Shown here one piece after another: positions 52,610-61,866 of a stretch of 64,000 nucleotides of DNA (positions are counted from its first letter, which is position 1; each line of letters opens with the position of its first letter). The position numbers and the translations under genes were made by a program. Source of the stretch: Acidobacteriota bacterium (GTDB lineage Bacteria > Acidobacteriota > Terriglobia > UBA7540); NCBI GenBank assembly GCA_021828285.1, contig JAKASG010000002.1, positions 1-64,000 on the forward strand, read 5' to 3'. The notes beneath the pieces are model-generated. The model saw only the letters and a list, made by a program, of their open reading frames with translations, searched no databases and had not been told where the DNA came from.

Positions 52610-55600
52610 ATGGTTTGGGGGTTTTTCAAAAAGTGGACGCCCCGAAGTCTCAACCTGTTTGCGCTGATTGTTTTCACGTCGCTCCCTGTCTCCGCGCTGC
52701 CCACCAATAAAAGCATCTGGGAATTTGACCGTCGCGTCTGGTATGCGCAGAACGGCCTGCCGGATGAAATGATCCTGGCCATCACGCAAACGAAAAATGG
52801 TTACCTTTGGATTGGAACGCGTGGGGGTTTAGCGCGTTTCGACGGATTCCAGTTCGTCCTGTTTGACCGGTCGAACACACCTGCGTTTCATGACGATCGA
52901 GTTCTTTCTTTGTATGCCGCTCGCAACGGTGACCTCTGGGTTGGCACGGCGGGAGGCGGCGTTGTTCGCTACCACGACGGTGTGTTCAAGTCCTTTGGCG
53001 AGCAGCAAGGGTTGAGCAACGGCTTCGTGCGCAAGATTTATCAGATGCGTGACGGGCGGCTCCTGGTGGGTACGGACCACGGCCTGTTTCTGCTCAAAGG
53101 CAAGCGATTCGTGCGCCTCGACGGCCGCGACGGCCTGCCCTTCATTTCCGTTCATGCCATCACGGAAGACCGCCGTGGACGGCTGTGGGTGGGTGGGTCC
53201 GGCCTTTACGTCATTTCTCATCAAAAAGTGAAAAACATCGTGCTGGGCCGGAGCATGGCCAGCGACCAGATCAAGTCGGTTTTCCAGTCGAGCGACGGCA
53301 CGATGTGGATTGGAACCTACGACGGGCTCTATCGCCTCACCCCCAGCGGCAGAATCCTGCACGGACCTTTCGACAACGACGTTGAGGCGAACATCTGTCA
53401 GGACCGCGACGGCAACGTCTGGGTCGGATGGGTGGGGCATGGGCTCAGCCGGTATCGCAAGGGCTCATTTCGCACCTATCAAGCCCCCGCGATTCTACCT
53501 AACAACACCGTCCTTTCCATTTATGTGGATTCGGAAAAGGACCTTTGGGTGGGGACGGAAGACGGCCTTCTGCGAATCAGCGACACCGGCGTGAGTGTGG
53601 TTGAAAACACAGACGGCATTTCACTGGGCAACACGAGCACCATTTATGAAAACGTCAGCACGCTTTATGCGGCGCCGGATGGCTCTTTGTGGATTGCCGA
53701 CGGTCACCTTTATCGGATCGAAGGCTGGCGCCTGCTTGCTTATCGCTTGCCGACGTCAGTCCGCAATGTTGCGATTCGAACCGTCTTTGAAGATTCGAGA
53801 GGCGTGTTGTGGATTGGCACGGGAGGCCAGGGACTGGTGGCAATCCCGAAGAACGGCGTTGCTGTCCATTACACACGAAAGGAAGGGCTGGTCAACGACT
53901 TCATCCGGGCTTTCTGTCAGGACCGCAAAGGAAACCTGTGGATCGGCACGGACGGCGGACTCAGCCGCTGGAACGGGAAGGAGTTTCGGAACTATACCAC
54001 GGCCAACGGGCTGGTCTATCCGAGCATCCGCACCATTGTGGAAGACAAGGCCGGATACATCTGGATTGGAACCGATGGAGGATTGTGTGTCATCCACGAC
54101 GGCAAATTCATGAACGATCCGGCGCTCGCTGCATTGCGCAATGACAAAATCTGGGCCATTCGCGAAGACGGCAGCGGTACATTGTGGCTGGGCACTCGCG
54201 ACGAAGGTCTTTTCCGTTTGAAGAACGGGGCCTTGTCGCATTACACAACGCGCTGCGGCCTTCCCGACGACGATATTTACCAGATTCTCCAGGATCACGC
54301 CGGCAACCTCTGGTTCAGCGGGCGGGCAGGCATCTTCCAGATTTCACTCGCCAACCTTAACAGTTCCACGGGTTGCCAGCCGGGAGCACTTGCACCCACG
54401 CTCTACGGCAGTTCGCAAGGATCGGACGTGGGAGAAGTGAACGGCGGAATCCAGCCGGCCGGCTCCGTGACGCGCTCGGGCGTATTGTGGTTTCCCACGT
54501 CGAAAGGCGCCATCCGCATTGATCCTTCCGAAGTGAACTGGAGCGAAAAACCGCGCACGCTGATTGAATCCGTGGAGGCCGACGGAAATGACGTCTCTCT
54601 CAAATCGCACACACGGATTCCGCCGGGACGCGGGCGCCTGGAAATCAACTACACGGCTCCGAGCCTGCGCGCGCCTGAACACATTCGCTTCAAATACATG
54701 CTGAAAGGTTTTGACAACCAGTGGACCAACGCTTCCACACGCCGCGTGGCTTATTACACCAACCTGCCTCCGGGCAACTACGAATTCAAGGTGGTCGCCT
54801 ATTACAATGACGCGCCGAATGAAATGTCTGAAGCCTCATTCCCCTTCACTTGGGAAGCGCGATTCTATCGGACCTTGTGGTTTGATGCTCTCGTCGTCTT
54901 GCTGATTGCCGGGGCGGTGTGGGTGGGGCTGCGCGTGCATTTAGCCCAAACCAAGGCGCGCTACGCTGCCGTGCTCGCTGAGCGGAGCCGCCTGGCCCGC
55001 GAAATGCACGACACGGTCATCCAGGGATGCGTCGGCGTTTCCACGCTGCTTGAGGCGGTCTCCAGCATGCCGGAGCCCTCTTCAAGTACCGGACAAAGCC
55101 TGCTGACTCACGCTCGGGAGGAGATCCGGCAGACTCTCAATGAGGCGCGCCTCGCCATCTGGAACATGCGTTATACGTCCATGGAGGCGGAGGGCCTTGT
55201 TTCAGGGCTTCGGCATCTGGCCCGCAACTTTTCCGCTGAAAAAGAGGTGAACGTCCGGACGGAAGTTTCCGGGACTCCCTTTTACCTGGAACCGCAGGCG
55301 AGCAGCAACCTTCTGTTGATCGCCCGGGAAGCCGTGCGGAACGCGCTGACGCACGCGAACGCTGCAAACGTCGTCATCCAGGTGGCGTTTGCGGATCACC
55401 ACGTGCGGATAGAAGTTCAGGATGACGGCCGCGGCTTCGATCCGCAAAACGGTCCGCCGGGAAAAGACGAACATTACGGTATCGTCGGCATGCGCGAGCG
55501 TGCCGAGGAACTCGGAGGGAAATTTGAAATTGACGCGAAGCCAGGAAAAGGAACACATGTCGTGGTCTCAATTCCAGCCGGAGGACAAAAGCTCCACCGG

Positions 55601-55612
55601 CAAGCGGACTAA
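52610..55612 (+). CDS. Reg_prop/Y_Y_Y sensor histidine kinase (HisKA_3 type)
   Basis: 1000 residues. A signal or anchor helix (about 12-29, LFALIVFTSLPVSAL) is followed by two seven-bladed propellers of Reg_prop repeats (LWIGTRGGLARFDG, LWVGTEDGLLRI, LWIGTDGGLSRWNG, IWIGTDGGLCVI), a Y_Y_Y Ig-like domain (RFKYMLKGFDNQWTNAS), a second membrane helix (about 805-825 of the longest frame, DALVVLLIAGAVWVGL), a HisKA_3 domain with H800 in AREMHDTVIQG and an HATPase_c domain (NALTHANAAN, DDGRGFDP). This is the periplasmic polymer-sensing kinase type common in Bacteroidetes and Acidobacteria. Start ATG 52610 (MVWGFFKKW). The LuxR-type regulator overlaps its 3' end. Confidence 0.93.
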   Translation: MVWGFFKKWTPRSLNLFALIVFTSLPVSALPTNKSIWEFDRRVWYAQNGLPDEMILAITQTKNGYLWIGTRGGLARFDGFQFVLFDRSNTPAFHDDRVLSLYAARNGDLWVGTAGGGVVRYHDGVFKSFGEQQGLSNGFVRKIYQMRDGRLLVGTDHGLFLLKGKRFVRLDGRDGLPFISVHAITEDRRGRLWVGGSGLYVISHQKVKNIVLGRSMASDQIKSVFQSSDGTMWIGTYDGLYRLTPSGRILHGPFDNDVEANICQDRDGNVWVGWVGHGLSRYRKGSFRTYQAPAILPNNTVLSIYVDSEKDLWVGTEDGLLRISDTGVSVVENTDGISLGNTSTIYENVSTLYAAPDGSLWIADGHLYRIEGWRLLAYRLPTSVRNVAIRTVFEDSRGVLWIGTGGQGLVAIPKNGVAVHYTRKEGLVNDFIRAFCQDRKGNLWIGTDGGLSRWNGKEFRNYTTANGLVYPSIRTIVEDKAGYIWIGTDGGLCVIHDGKFMNDPALAALRNDKIWAIREDGSGTLWLGTRDEGLFRLKNGALSHYTTRCGLPDDDIYQILQDHAGNLWFSGRAGIFQISLANLNSSTGCQPGALAPTLYGSSQGSDVGEVNGGIQPAGSVTRSGVLWFPTSKGAIRIDPSEVNWSEKPRTLIESVEADGNDVSLKSHTRIPPGRGRLEINYTAPSLRAPEHIRFKYMLKGFDNQWTNASTRRVAYYTNLPPGNYEFKVVAYYNDAPNEMSEASFPFTWEARFYRTLWFDALVVLLIAGAVWVGLRVHLAQTKARYAAVLAERSRLAREMHDTVIQGCVGVSTLLEAVSSMPEPSSSTGQSLLTHAREEIRQTLNEARLAIWNMRYTSMEAEGLVSGLRHLARNFSAEKEVNVRTEVSGTPFYLEPQASSNLLLIAREAVRNALTHANAANVVIQVAFADHHVRIEVQDDGRGFDPQNGPPGKDEHYGIVGMRERAEELGGKFEIDAKPGKGTHVVVSIPAGGQKLHRQAD

Positions 55613-56231
55613 GGCGAAAATCCGCGTGATGGTGGTGGATGACCATCCGGTTGTCCAGTTGGGCCTTGCCGCCATTGTGAATGCCCAGACGGACATGACC
55701 GTGGTGGCGCAGGCGGAATCCGGAGAAGCGGCGGTGCAATTGTTCCACCAGCATCGGCCGGACCTGATCCTGATGGATTTGCGCCTGCCCACCATGAGCG
55801 GAGCGGAAGCCATCCGCCTGATCCGGAAAGAGTCGAAGGAAACTCGCTTTATCGCCCTCACGACTTACGACGGTGATGAGGACATCTTCACAGCGCTCAA
55901 CGCCGGCGCGCAGGCCTATCTGCTGAAAGGCATGTCACAATACGAACTGGTGAGCGCCATCCGCAGAGTCCACGCGGGCCACCAATACATCCCCGAGCGC
56001 GTTTCAAAGGTTCTTGCGGAGCGACCCGCATGCTTCCGCCTGAGCGCACGCGAGCTGGAAGTGCTGCAATTGATTGTCAAGGGGCTGAGCAACAAGGAGA
56101 TTGCACACTCGCTGAAGATCACCGAAGGCACGGTGAAGTGGCACATCAACATCATTCTGGGACTGCTCAACGTGAATGACCGCACGCAGGCCGCCGTCGC
56201 CGCGCTGCAACGGGGCATCATCCATTTCTAG
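55557..56231 (+). CDS. LuxR/NarL-family response regulator
   Basis: 224 residues: receiver (about 22-140; V-V-D-D at 26-29, phospho-acceptor D74 in LILMDLRLP, LLKGM) and a C-terminal GerE helix-turn-helix (about 155-220; LSARELEVLQLIVKGLSNKE, GTVKWHINIIL). It starts at ATG 55557, with AAGGA five bases before it, overlapping the kinase end by 56 bases in another frame, so it is the coupled partner of that kinase. Its targets are unknown; the convergent glycosidase genes next door are candidates. Confidence 0.93.
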   Translation: MSWSQFQPEDKSSTGKRTKAKIRVMVVDDHPVVQLGLAAIVNAQTDMTVVAQAESGEAAVQLFHQHRPDLILMDLRLPTMSGAEAIRLIRKESKETRFIALTTYDGDEDIFTALNAGAQAYLLKGMSQYELVSAIRRVHAGHQYIPERVSKVLAERPACFRLSARELEVLQLIVKGLSNKEIAHSLKITEGTVKWHINIILGLLNVNDRTQAAVAALQRGIIHF

Positions 56232-56264
56232 AGTTGCTTTCACGCTGGACAAAGGCACGCCGGC

Positions 56265-58451
56265 TCAGTCACCGCGGCAGCGCCACAGGCCCAGGCGCCA
56301 GATAGGCGGCCGCCACCAGCACGTTCCCTTCGCGGCCAAAAATCCAGTGGGCCGGTAGAGCCAGAGGTGAAGCGTTAGGCCGCGGGACTTTGCAGGAGGC
56401 TGCCAGTTTTTTACCAGCGAGAAGGGTGGGCCGATATCCGGCAGCGACTGCTTGCCCGCGCCTACCTCCCGGCCGCGCGAATTCACCACTTGCCACACCG
56501 CTTGATAATGGTCAAGAGAGTAAGAAGGGATGTGGAGTGGCCCGCGACGCTCGATGACGGCGCTGAATCCCGCCGGCGGGGAAACCGTTGTTTCGCCCTT
56601 CGGCCAGGTCATCTGGATATCGATTTTCGCCGGCGCGTTATCCCTTCGGAAAGCGTAATAGATGGGTTGGCGCTGGCGATTCCGGTTTACAAAGAAGCTT
56701 CCGAACGTAAAGGGCGGAGAGGGTATTGGGACCGTCAACTTAGTGCGCCGTGGAAACGCATGGGAGCGGTAAGGCGCATAGGCCCAGTAAAGCACTCCCG
56801 CAATCCAGGGATATTTGCCGAACAGTGACAGCTCTTTGCCGATGCTTTCGTCGCGAAAGCGCCGCGCCTCTTTGGGATTGCGGGTGAGCGGCATGTAAGG
56901 AGCGGTTTCCGAGATGATGACCATCTTGTTCGGATAATCGCTGCCGATTTTCCGGATCAGACTCGGAAGAACCTTTTCCGTGCCGTGTCCGGAGCCGTAG
57001 TATTCATTCCACATCACGAAGTCCGCATAACTCGCCGCATTGTCGCGGGGATTCTTGACGAGCGGCAGAAGGTCGTCCGCATAGGTCACGTAGCGTGACG
57101 GATCGAGCGACTTGATGTAGCGGTACATCGTCTTGAAGTAGGCGACGCCTTGCGGAGTATCGGTCGCGCTCTCATTGCAGACACTCCAGGCGAAGATGCT
57201 CGGGTGGTTGCCGTCCTGTTCAATCACCTCGTGCATCATCTGCTTGGCCAATGCAATGACTTTGGGATTCGCGAATTGGCCGGCGCTGAAGTGCCAGAGG
57301 GGGATTTCCGGGATCAGCAGAATGCCGTGCCGGTCCGCGAAATCGTAGATGAGCGGGTTTTGAGGGTAATGAACGGGGCGCGTAAGCGTAACCTGAAGCT
57401 TCTTCATGTCGTCGAAATCGTGCAGGATCGTGCCTTCGGTTTCCGCCAGGCCCTCCCAGGGCGAATCCTCGTGCCGGTCAATGCCCGTGAGACGAACGAT
57501 TTGGGCGTTGAGGTAAAGCTTGCGGTCGCGAATGACGAGGGTGCGCACGCCAAAGTTGTCCGTCCGCGAATCGAGCACTTCTCCGCGATGCCCTGTGAGC
57601 ACGGCCTCCATGCGATAGAGGTTCGGATTGTCAAAGCTCCAGAGCTTGACGGCGTGAAGGTTGAGTTTGAGGGTGACGACTTTCTTCCCCGGCGGCAATA
57701 GGACCGGCTGCACGGAAGTCGCCGCGACATCACCCCGGGGCCCGAGAACCTTGAGCGACAGCCGCGCATGGGCCGCGCTCAAGGCGTAGTTTTCAACATG
57801 CAAGTGATCGGTGACCGTTGCGCCGGTCCCGGAGACGGTGCTGAGAATCTGCTGCCATCGCACCAGTTGCGGCGCGCTGACCTTGAGCCAGACAGGGCGG
57901 ACGATCCCGCCGTCGGGCCACCAGTCATACCAGGTTCCGACCCTGTGGTTGCCTCGCATCGCCCAGCCCGGAATGGTCGTGACGCCGGGCTGATTGTCGA
58001 TTTCGACGGCTAGTTGGTTGACCGGTTTGAGGTAGGGCGTGAGGTTGAAATAGTAGCTGGTGTAGCCGCCCGGGTGGCTGCCCAGCTCGGTTCCGTTCAG
58101 CCAGACGTGTGAACTGTAGAACGTGGCGCCAAAATGAATTTCCACGCGCTCCTCACGTGTGAGAGCCGGAAAAGTGAACGTCTTGAAGTACCAGGCATGG
58201 CCGACATAATAGTAATATTTCCGTATGATGCTCCAGGTTCCGGGTACGCGGACCATCGTCGTGCCCTCGGGCTTTGCTTTTGTCCAGCCTTCCGACCCGC
58301 CTTGGTTTGAAGGGTCCGTTTTGAATTGCCAGTAGCCGTCGAGGTTAACGCGCGTGGATGCAAAGGCCATGGAACATCCCACGAAGATCAGGCCGGCAAG
58401 AAGACTTGTCCGCTTGAGCCACTGGCTTTTCATCCTCGATTCAAAATGCAC
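56265..58451 (-). CDS. Secreted glycoside hydrolase family 2 (beta-galactosidase-like)
   Basis: 728 residues. The start is GTG 58451: AGGAGG lies six bases upstream, and the product then has a signal sequence (LKRTSLLAGLIFVGCSMAFAS). Domain order is GH2 sugar-binding (VNLDGYWQFKTD), Ig-like sandwich and TIM barrel (GIDRHEDSPWEG). Acid/base E427 in AWSVCNES and nucleophile E515 in VIISETAPY are both present. GH2 covers beta-galactosidase, beta-glucuronidase and beta-mannosidase; with a GH53 galactanase beside it, beta-galactosidase is favoured. It is convergent with the LuxR regulator. Confidence 0.9.
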   Translation of the reverse strand: MHFESRMKSQWLKRTSLLAGLIFVGCSMAFASTRVNLDGYWQFKTDPSNQGGSEGWTKAKPEGTTMVRVPGTWSIIRKYYYYVGHAWYFKTFTFPALTREERVEIHFGATFYSSHVWLNGTELGSHPGGYTSYYFNLTPYLKPVNQLAVEIDNQPGVTTIPGWAMRGNHRVGTWYDWWPDGGIVRPVWLKVSAPQLVRWQQILSTVSGTGATVTDHLHVENYALSAAHARLSLKVLGPRGDVAATSVQPVLLPPGKKVVTLKLNLHAVKLWSFDNPNLYRMEAVLTGHRGEVLDSRTDNFGVRTLVIRDRKLYLNAQIVRLTGIDRHEDSPWEGLAETEGTILHDFDDMKKLQVTLTRPVHYPQNPLIYDFADRHGILLIPEIPLWHFSAGQFANPKVIALAKQMMHEVIEQDGNHPSIFAWSVCNESATDTPQGVAYFKTMYRYIKSLDPSRYVTYADDLLPLVKNPRDNAASYADFVMWNEYYGSGHGTEKVLPSLIRKIGSDYPNKMVIISETAPYMPLTRNPKEARRFRDESIGKELSLFGKYPWIAGVLYWAYAPYRSHAFPRRTKLTVPIPSPPFTFGSFFVNRNRQRQPIYYAFRRDNAPAKIDIQMTWPKGETTVSPPAGFSAVIERRGPLHIPSYSLDHYQAVWQVVNSRGREVGAGKQSLPDIGPPFSLVKNWQPPAKSRGLTLHLWLYRPTGFLAAKGTCWWRPPIWRLGLWRCRGD

Positions 58452-58523
58452 TGCCTGCCTCCTGATCACAATGATTTGGTCTCGCACCGAAGTGCGCCGT
58501 CATGCCTCGGTCAGCGTCACCCG

Positions 58524-58807
58524 TTACTCCGGAGAAGCGGTGATCCTGCGTATCTCGGCAATCTGCCCGTCAGGCGGGAATGCGAGCCGGGCGGCCCTCG
58601 GAATATAAACGGGAGCGCCTTCCGCTGCCTGGCGCAATTCCATTGACGCGAATCCGCCCGTTCTCCGGCGTCAGCGGGTCTTGCCGTATTTCGGGCTGCC
58701 GGCAGGCGCTGCGGAGCTGGCTCCGTAAGGCTACCTGCCAGGCCGGTGCCCACAGCCGCTTGCAGGAACTCGCGGCGCGTGCGCTTCTTTCCTTGTTCCT
58801 CTTTCAT
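58524..58807 (-). pseudogene. Remnant of a Tat-exported protein (internally deleted and frameshifted)
   Basis: ATG 58807 opens a clear twin-arginine signal: KKRTRREFLQAAVGTGLAG. After about 30 residues this frame loses coding character. A second frame then reads DPLTPENGRIRVNG and a third MELRQAAEGAPVYIP then RAARLAFPPDGQIAEIRRIT, ending in TAA at 58524-58526, which look like protein C-terminal sequence. I read this as an exported enzyme reduced to its two ends with at least two frameshifts. The original family cannot be told. It sits between the GH2 and GH53 genes on the same strand. Confidence 0.55.
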
Positions 58808-58852
58808 GTTTTTGAACAAAAACCAGGATCCCTATCCCGCGAACCTTGCCGG

Positions 58853-60016
58853 CTATCTTCGCGTGTACTCGTCAAACACAGTGATCGCCGGAAGCGCGTT
58901 CCCTGAATCGCCAAAGAGTCCGCGGACCCTGAGCGGCGTATTGGCGGGCACGGCAGGCTCCCACCAGAAGAGGCCTTTGCCCAGGTTGTCCGGAGTGTCC
59001 AGAACGGTCCGGTAAACCGCTTGGAGAAATTCCTTTTGTCCCGCGGGCGTCATGGGAAACGGCGGAGGTCCCAGATGGAAATGCGGCTTGAAGTTCTTGA
59101 GTTTCGGGTGCTCCTTCAAAAACTTGGCGGGAATGTGAAATTGCAGCTTTTTCCACGGGTATGCGACTTCAGCCAGGATGATGGGCTTGTGAAAGGTGGT
59201 CGCCGTCATGTAAAGGTTGTACCGCAGGGCGTTCAAGCTTCCCTGCCACCACGGGTAATAGGATTCGCCGATCACGTCATAGTGAACGCGATATTTCGCC
59301 AAGTGGTCGAAGAAGTAATGGGTCGCTTTCCAGTCTCCGCCGCGGTCAATGTGAATCATGATTTGCGGCCGCGGTTCATTTCCGTGGCCGGCATCCACGC
59401 CGTTGATTCCGGCCTTGAGCAGGTCCGTGAACTGTTTCCAGTTTGCCGGCAGCTTGCCGTCCGGCCACAACATGCCGTTGGTAATCTCATTGCCGATCTG
59501 CACCATATCGGGCAGAACGCCGGCCTTGCGTAAGGCTTCGATGGTGTTGCGGGTATAGGTAAAGACTTGTTCAACGAGCTGCTCGTGGTTCATTCCCGAC
59601 CAGGCTTTCGGAGTGATCTGATGACCCGGGTCCGCCCAGGTGTCGGAATAATGAAGGTCCAGCAGAAATTTGAACCCTAGCTTTTTAGCCGCTTGGGCGG
59701 AAGCGATTGTGTAGGCCAGATTGTTCGGGAGCTTCGTCGGATTGACAAAAAGCCTTAAACGGATCCAGTTGTAACCGTGGTCCTTGAGGATTTGGAGAAC
59801 GGGCATCGCCTTGCCGTTGTCCTTGAACACGGTCCCTTCATCTGTCGCCTGCTTTGCAAAAGATACATCCGCGCCGATGATATATTGAGCGCGCGCGGCC
59901 GGCACAATCATTAGGACGAGAAGAACCCCGAAGGTTGCTATGCCGAGCCCACGCGAGAACGTTCTTCGGCAGGTCAAGGTCCGGTGCTTCGAACGGCTTT
60001 GCGGATTCTCATTCAT
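58853..60016 (-). CDS. Secreted arabinogalactan endo-beta-1,4-galactanase (GH53)
   Basis: Cleaves internal beta-1,4-galactosidic bonds in pectic galactan/arabinogalactan I. 387 residues: signal peptide with hydrophobic core GVLLVLMIVPA and cleavage after ARA (about 43). GH53 landmarks are FIIGADVS-type YIIGADVSFAKQATDEG, NWIRLRLFVNP, LLDLHYSDTWADPGHQ, acid/base E177 in MVQIGNEITNG and nucleophile E283 in IILAEVAYPW. GGGGAGG lies six bases before ATG 60016, which decides this start over a longer open frame. Product sugars would feed the GH2 enzyme and the TonB receptor. Confidence 0.93.
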   Translation of the reverse strand: MNENPQSRSKHRTLTCRRTFSRGLGIATFGVLLVLMIVPAARAQYIIGADVSFAKQATDEGTVFKDNGKAMPVLQILKDHGYNWIRLRLFVNPTKLPNNLAYTIASAQAAKKLGFKFLLDLHYSDTWADPGHQITPKAWSGMNHEQLVEQVFTYTRNTIEALRKAGVLPDMVQIGNEITNGMLWPDGKLPANWKQFTDLLKAGINGVDAGHGNEPRPQIMIHIDRGGDWKATHYFFDHLAKYRVHYDVIGESYYPWWQGSLNALRYNLYMTATTFHKPIILAEVAYPWKKLQFHIPAKFLKEHPKLKNFKPHFHLGPPPFPMTPAGQKEFLQAVYRTVLDTPDNLGKGLFWWEPAVPANTPLRVRGLFGDSGNALPAITVFDEYTRR

Positions 60017-60359
60017 GCTGGTCCTCCCCTGTTCAAATCGGTCGCCGCGTACCCATCGCTCCAGACGGGACTCAACCGCCAGGCGGCCGGATGGCGGTAG
60101 GAATTGGCAAAAAAGCTGGCCGTGACCTTGCCCTCCGGCCACGAACGCTGCGGCTGACGCTGCGCGAAATCGCAGCGGTCAGAAAAGCGGATGGGCGAAT
60201 GCCCCCGTCCTCATTTGATCGGACCGTCCCACCGAAGCCCAATCGTGCAAAGACCTCCGGGCAGTCGAGGGCCTTAGTGGATGGGTGCTTCGAACGGTCC
60301 GAAACGTATTTCGTGCCAGAGGCTGCAACTTGAACAGGTAACGGCTCGAACCCGAGGCG
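60017..60359. other. Intergenic region between the TPR and GH53 genes
   Basis: 343 bases with no recognisable gene. It contains a terminator-like hairpin at 60109-60141 on the minus strand. No good sigma-70 promoter for the GH53 gene is evident, so its transcription may be activator-dependent or continue from the TPR gene. Confidence 0.5.
60109..60141 (-). terminator. Rho-independent terminator-like hairpin
   Basis: On the minus strand TGGCCG (60136-60141), a 13-base loop, CGGCCA (60117-60122), GC and then six T (60109-60114). Stem is short but GC-rich and followed by a proper T-run. Would end transcription from the TPR gene about 220 bases after its stop, or act as an attenuator before GH53. 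Confidence 0.5.
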
Positions 60360-61691
60360 CTAATGAGCAGTCCCTGAAAGCTCCTCGTCCAAGGTCAGCG
60401 ATCGCTTGTTCATCTGCCTGTAGAGTTGCCGTACCTGGGATTTGGCCGCCCTGATTTCCTGAAACATTTTCATCTCATGGCTCGCCTTATCCAGCATGTT
60501 CAAATTCCTATACGCCATCCCCAGCTGATAGCGTGCTTGGCCGTTCAGGGGCGCGGATTTGACCGCTTCGCGCAGGTATTTGACCGCCTCTTGCGGGTTT
60601 CCTTCATTCATCAGTACTTTCCCGAGCCCTAATTGCGCCTGGGTGTTCCCGTGGTCCAACGCATAGGCGCGATCGAAGTGAGCGTAAGCGCTCTTCAGGT
60701 GATCCTGCAGGAAAGCAATCTGACCGAGGAGGCATTCGATGCTTGGGCTGTCCCCATCCATCTTCATGGCGACCTCGAACTGCTTCTGCGCCGCCGCTTG
60801 TGCGGCCGGATCTTGGGGAGATGCGGCCAGAATCGCCTCGCCCAACTCAAAACGCACGCCGGGCAAACTCGGGTCGGCCTTCAATGTCTTTTCGTAGTAC
60901 TTGATGGCGCCCTGGAGATCCCCGTTATTCACCAACCGCTCGGCGATCACTTCTTCCATGCGCGCCGAATGGGGCGCTAAAAGCGCCAGCTTGTTCAGCG
61001 TGTCGTCGGCCAGGTCGTAATAGACTCGTTGCGCGAGGTACAAGACCTCGATATTGTCAGGCGCAAGACCCACGAGCGACTGCATCACCGCGGCGGCGCG
61101 GTTGAGGCTCCCTTGCCGGTAGTAGGTGTCCGCCAGTTCAAGCCCCACCTGGATACGCACGTTCTTCTCTTTCACTTTGGGGTACGCTTTCGCAAGTAAC
61201 GCCAATCCCGAACTCTTCCCCATTCTTATTTCGCACATCCCCAGCAACGCCTGCGTCTTCGCGAGGGAAGGATCGAGGGAGAGAGCTTTGCGAAAATATC
61301 CTGCAGCGTGCTGAACCCCCCCCTGAAAGAACGTGATGATCCCCAGGTTTGTGTAAGCTTCCGTGTTCCTGGGGTCCAGGGCAATAACCTTGCGAAAATC
61401 CGCTTCAGCCGCTCCGGGGTTCTTCGCCCTAAGCGCCGCCTCGCCGCGCTCAAGATACTTTTTAGCCTCAGAGGCAAGGGGAGGTGAAGATTGACCTCTC
61501 AAACTTGAGAGAGAGAAGGTGGCAATGGAAACGACCACGGCGATCCGACCGGCATGGGTTCTGAAACCGCCAAATGGCTGTTGGATGGTCCTTCGAGAAG
61601 GCCTCGGCAAGCGGGCCACTCGACGGACCGTCAAAGAACTGATAAGTGTTCGCAACTCACGAAAGTTTCTGAAATCGGGCCACAGTGGCAT
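60360..61691 (-). CDS. Exported TPR-repeat protein
   Basis: 443 residues. A basic N-terminus and a hydrophobic segment (about 48-62, RIAVVVSIATFSLSSL) suggest a signal peptide, with cleavage near GQS. The rest is TPR repeats, for example AAEADFRKVIALDPRNTEAY, AAGYFRKALSLDPSLAKTQA, AIKYYEKTLKADPSLPGVRF and AVKYLREAVKSAPLNGQARY. TPR proteins next to Oar-like TonB receptors and glycosidases are frequent in Acidobacteria, possibly as periplasmic adaptors. Start ATG 61691 (no strong Shine-Dalgarno) with a promoter candidate just upstream. Confidence 0.87.
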   Translation of the reverse strand: MPLWPDFRNFRELRTLISSLTVRRVARLPRPSRRTIQQPFGGFRTHAGRIAVVVSIATFSLSSLRGQSSPPLASEAKKYLERGEAALRAKNPGAAEADFRKVIALDPRNTEAYTNLGIITFFQGGVQHAAGYFRKALSLDPSLAKTQALLGMCEIRMGKSSGLALLAKAYPKVKEKNVRIQVGLELADTYYRQGSLNRAAAVMQSLVGLAPDNIEVLYLAQRVYYDLADDTLNKLALLAPHSARMEEVIAERLVNNGDLQGAIKYYEKTLKADPSLPGVRFELGEAILAASPQDPAAQAAAQKQFEVAMKMDGDSPSIECLLGQIAFLQDHLKSAYAHFDRAYALDHGNTQAQLGLGKVLMNEGNPQEAVKYLREAVKSAPLNGQARYQLGMAYRNLNMLDKASHEMKMFQEIRAAKSQVRQLYRQMNKRSLTLDEELSGTAH

Positions 61692-61726
61692 TCTGGAAAG
61701 CTTTCATGCGAATTTCGGTCTTCCAG

Positions 61727-61755
61727 ATTGTAGAGACTCGGGCAGATCCACGCAA
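61727..61755 (-). promoter_or_regulatory. Candidate promoter of the TPR gene
   Basis: TTGCGT (61750-61755), a 17-base spacer and TACAAT (61727-61732) on the minus strand, about 36 bases before the start codon. Lies between the hairpin at 61781-61818 and the gene. Confidence 0.5.
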
Positions 61756-61780
61756 CACATTAACCTCAAGGAGTTCTGAG

Positions 61781-61818
61781 GCCCCAGGACAAACCGGAGA
61801 TGGAGTCTGTCCTGGGGC
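61781..61818. repeat. Perfect 11-bp inverted repeat (hairpin) after the TonB receptor gene
   Basis: GCCCCAGGACA (61781-61791) and TGTCCTGGGGC (61808-61818) with a 16-base loop. It is placed 49 bases after the receptor stop codon. There is no T-run on the minus-strand side, so it is not a textbook terminator; an mRNA 3'-end stabiliser, a processing site or a protein-binding site are alternatives. Confidence 0.6.
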
Positions 61819-61866
61819 TGGCCGCCACAACTCTCCGCCGTCCTCCCACCAACAGGAAGCGCGAGG

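Noticed and set aside
52800-54360. Repeated tryptophan-isoleucine-glycine-threonine codons giving repetitive DNA
   Set aside because: These are blades of the Reg_prop propeller within one gene, not a CRISPR array or DNA repeat element.
59983-60297. 14-bp direct repeat GGTGCTTCGAACGG at 59983 and 60284
   Set aside because: Two copies only, one inside the GH53 coding sequence, no further symmetry or genes at the ends; probably chance.
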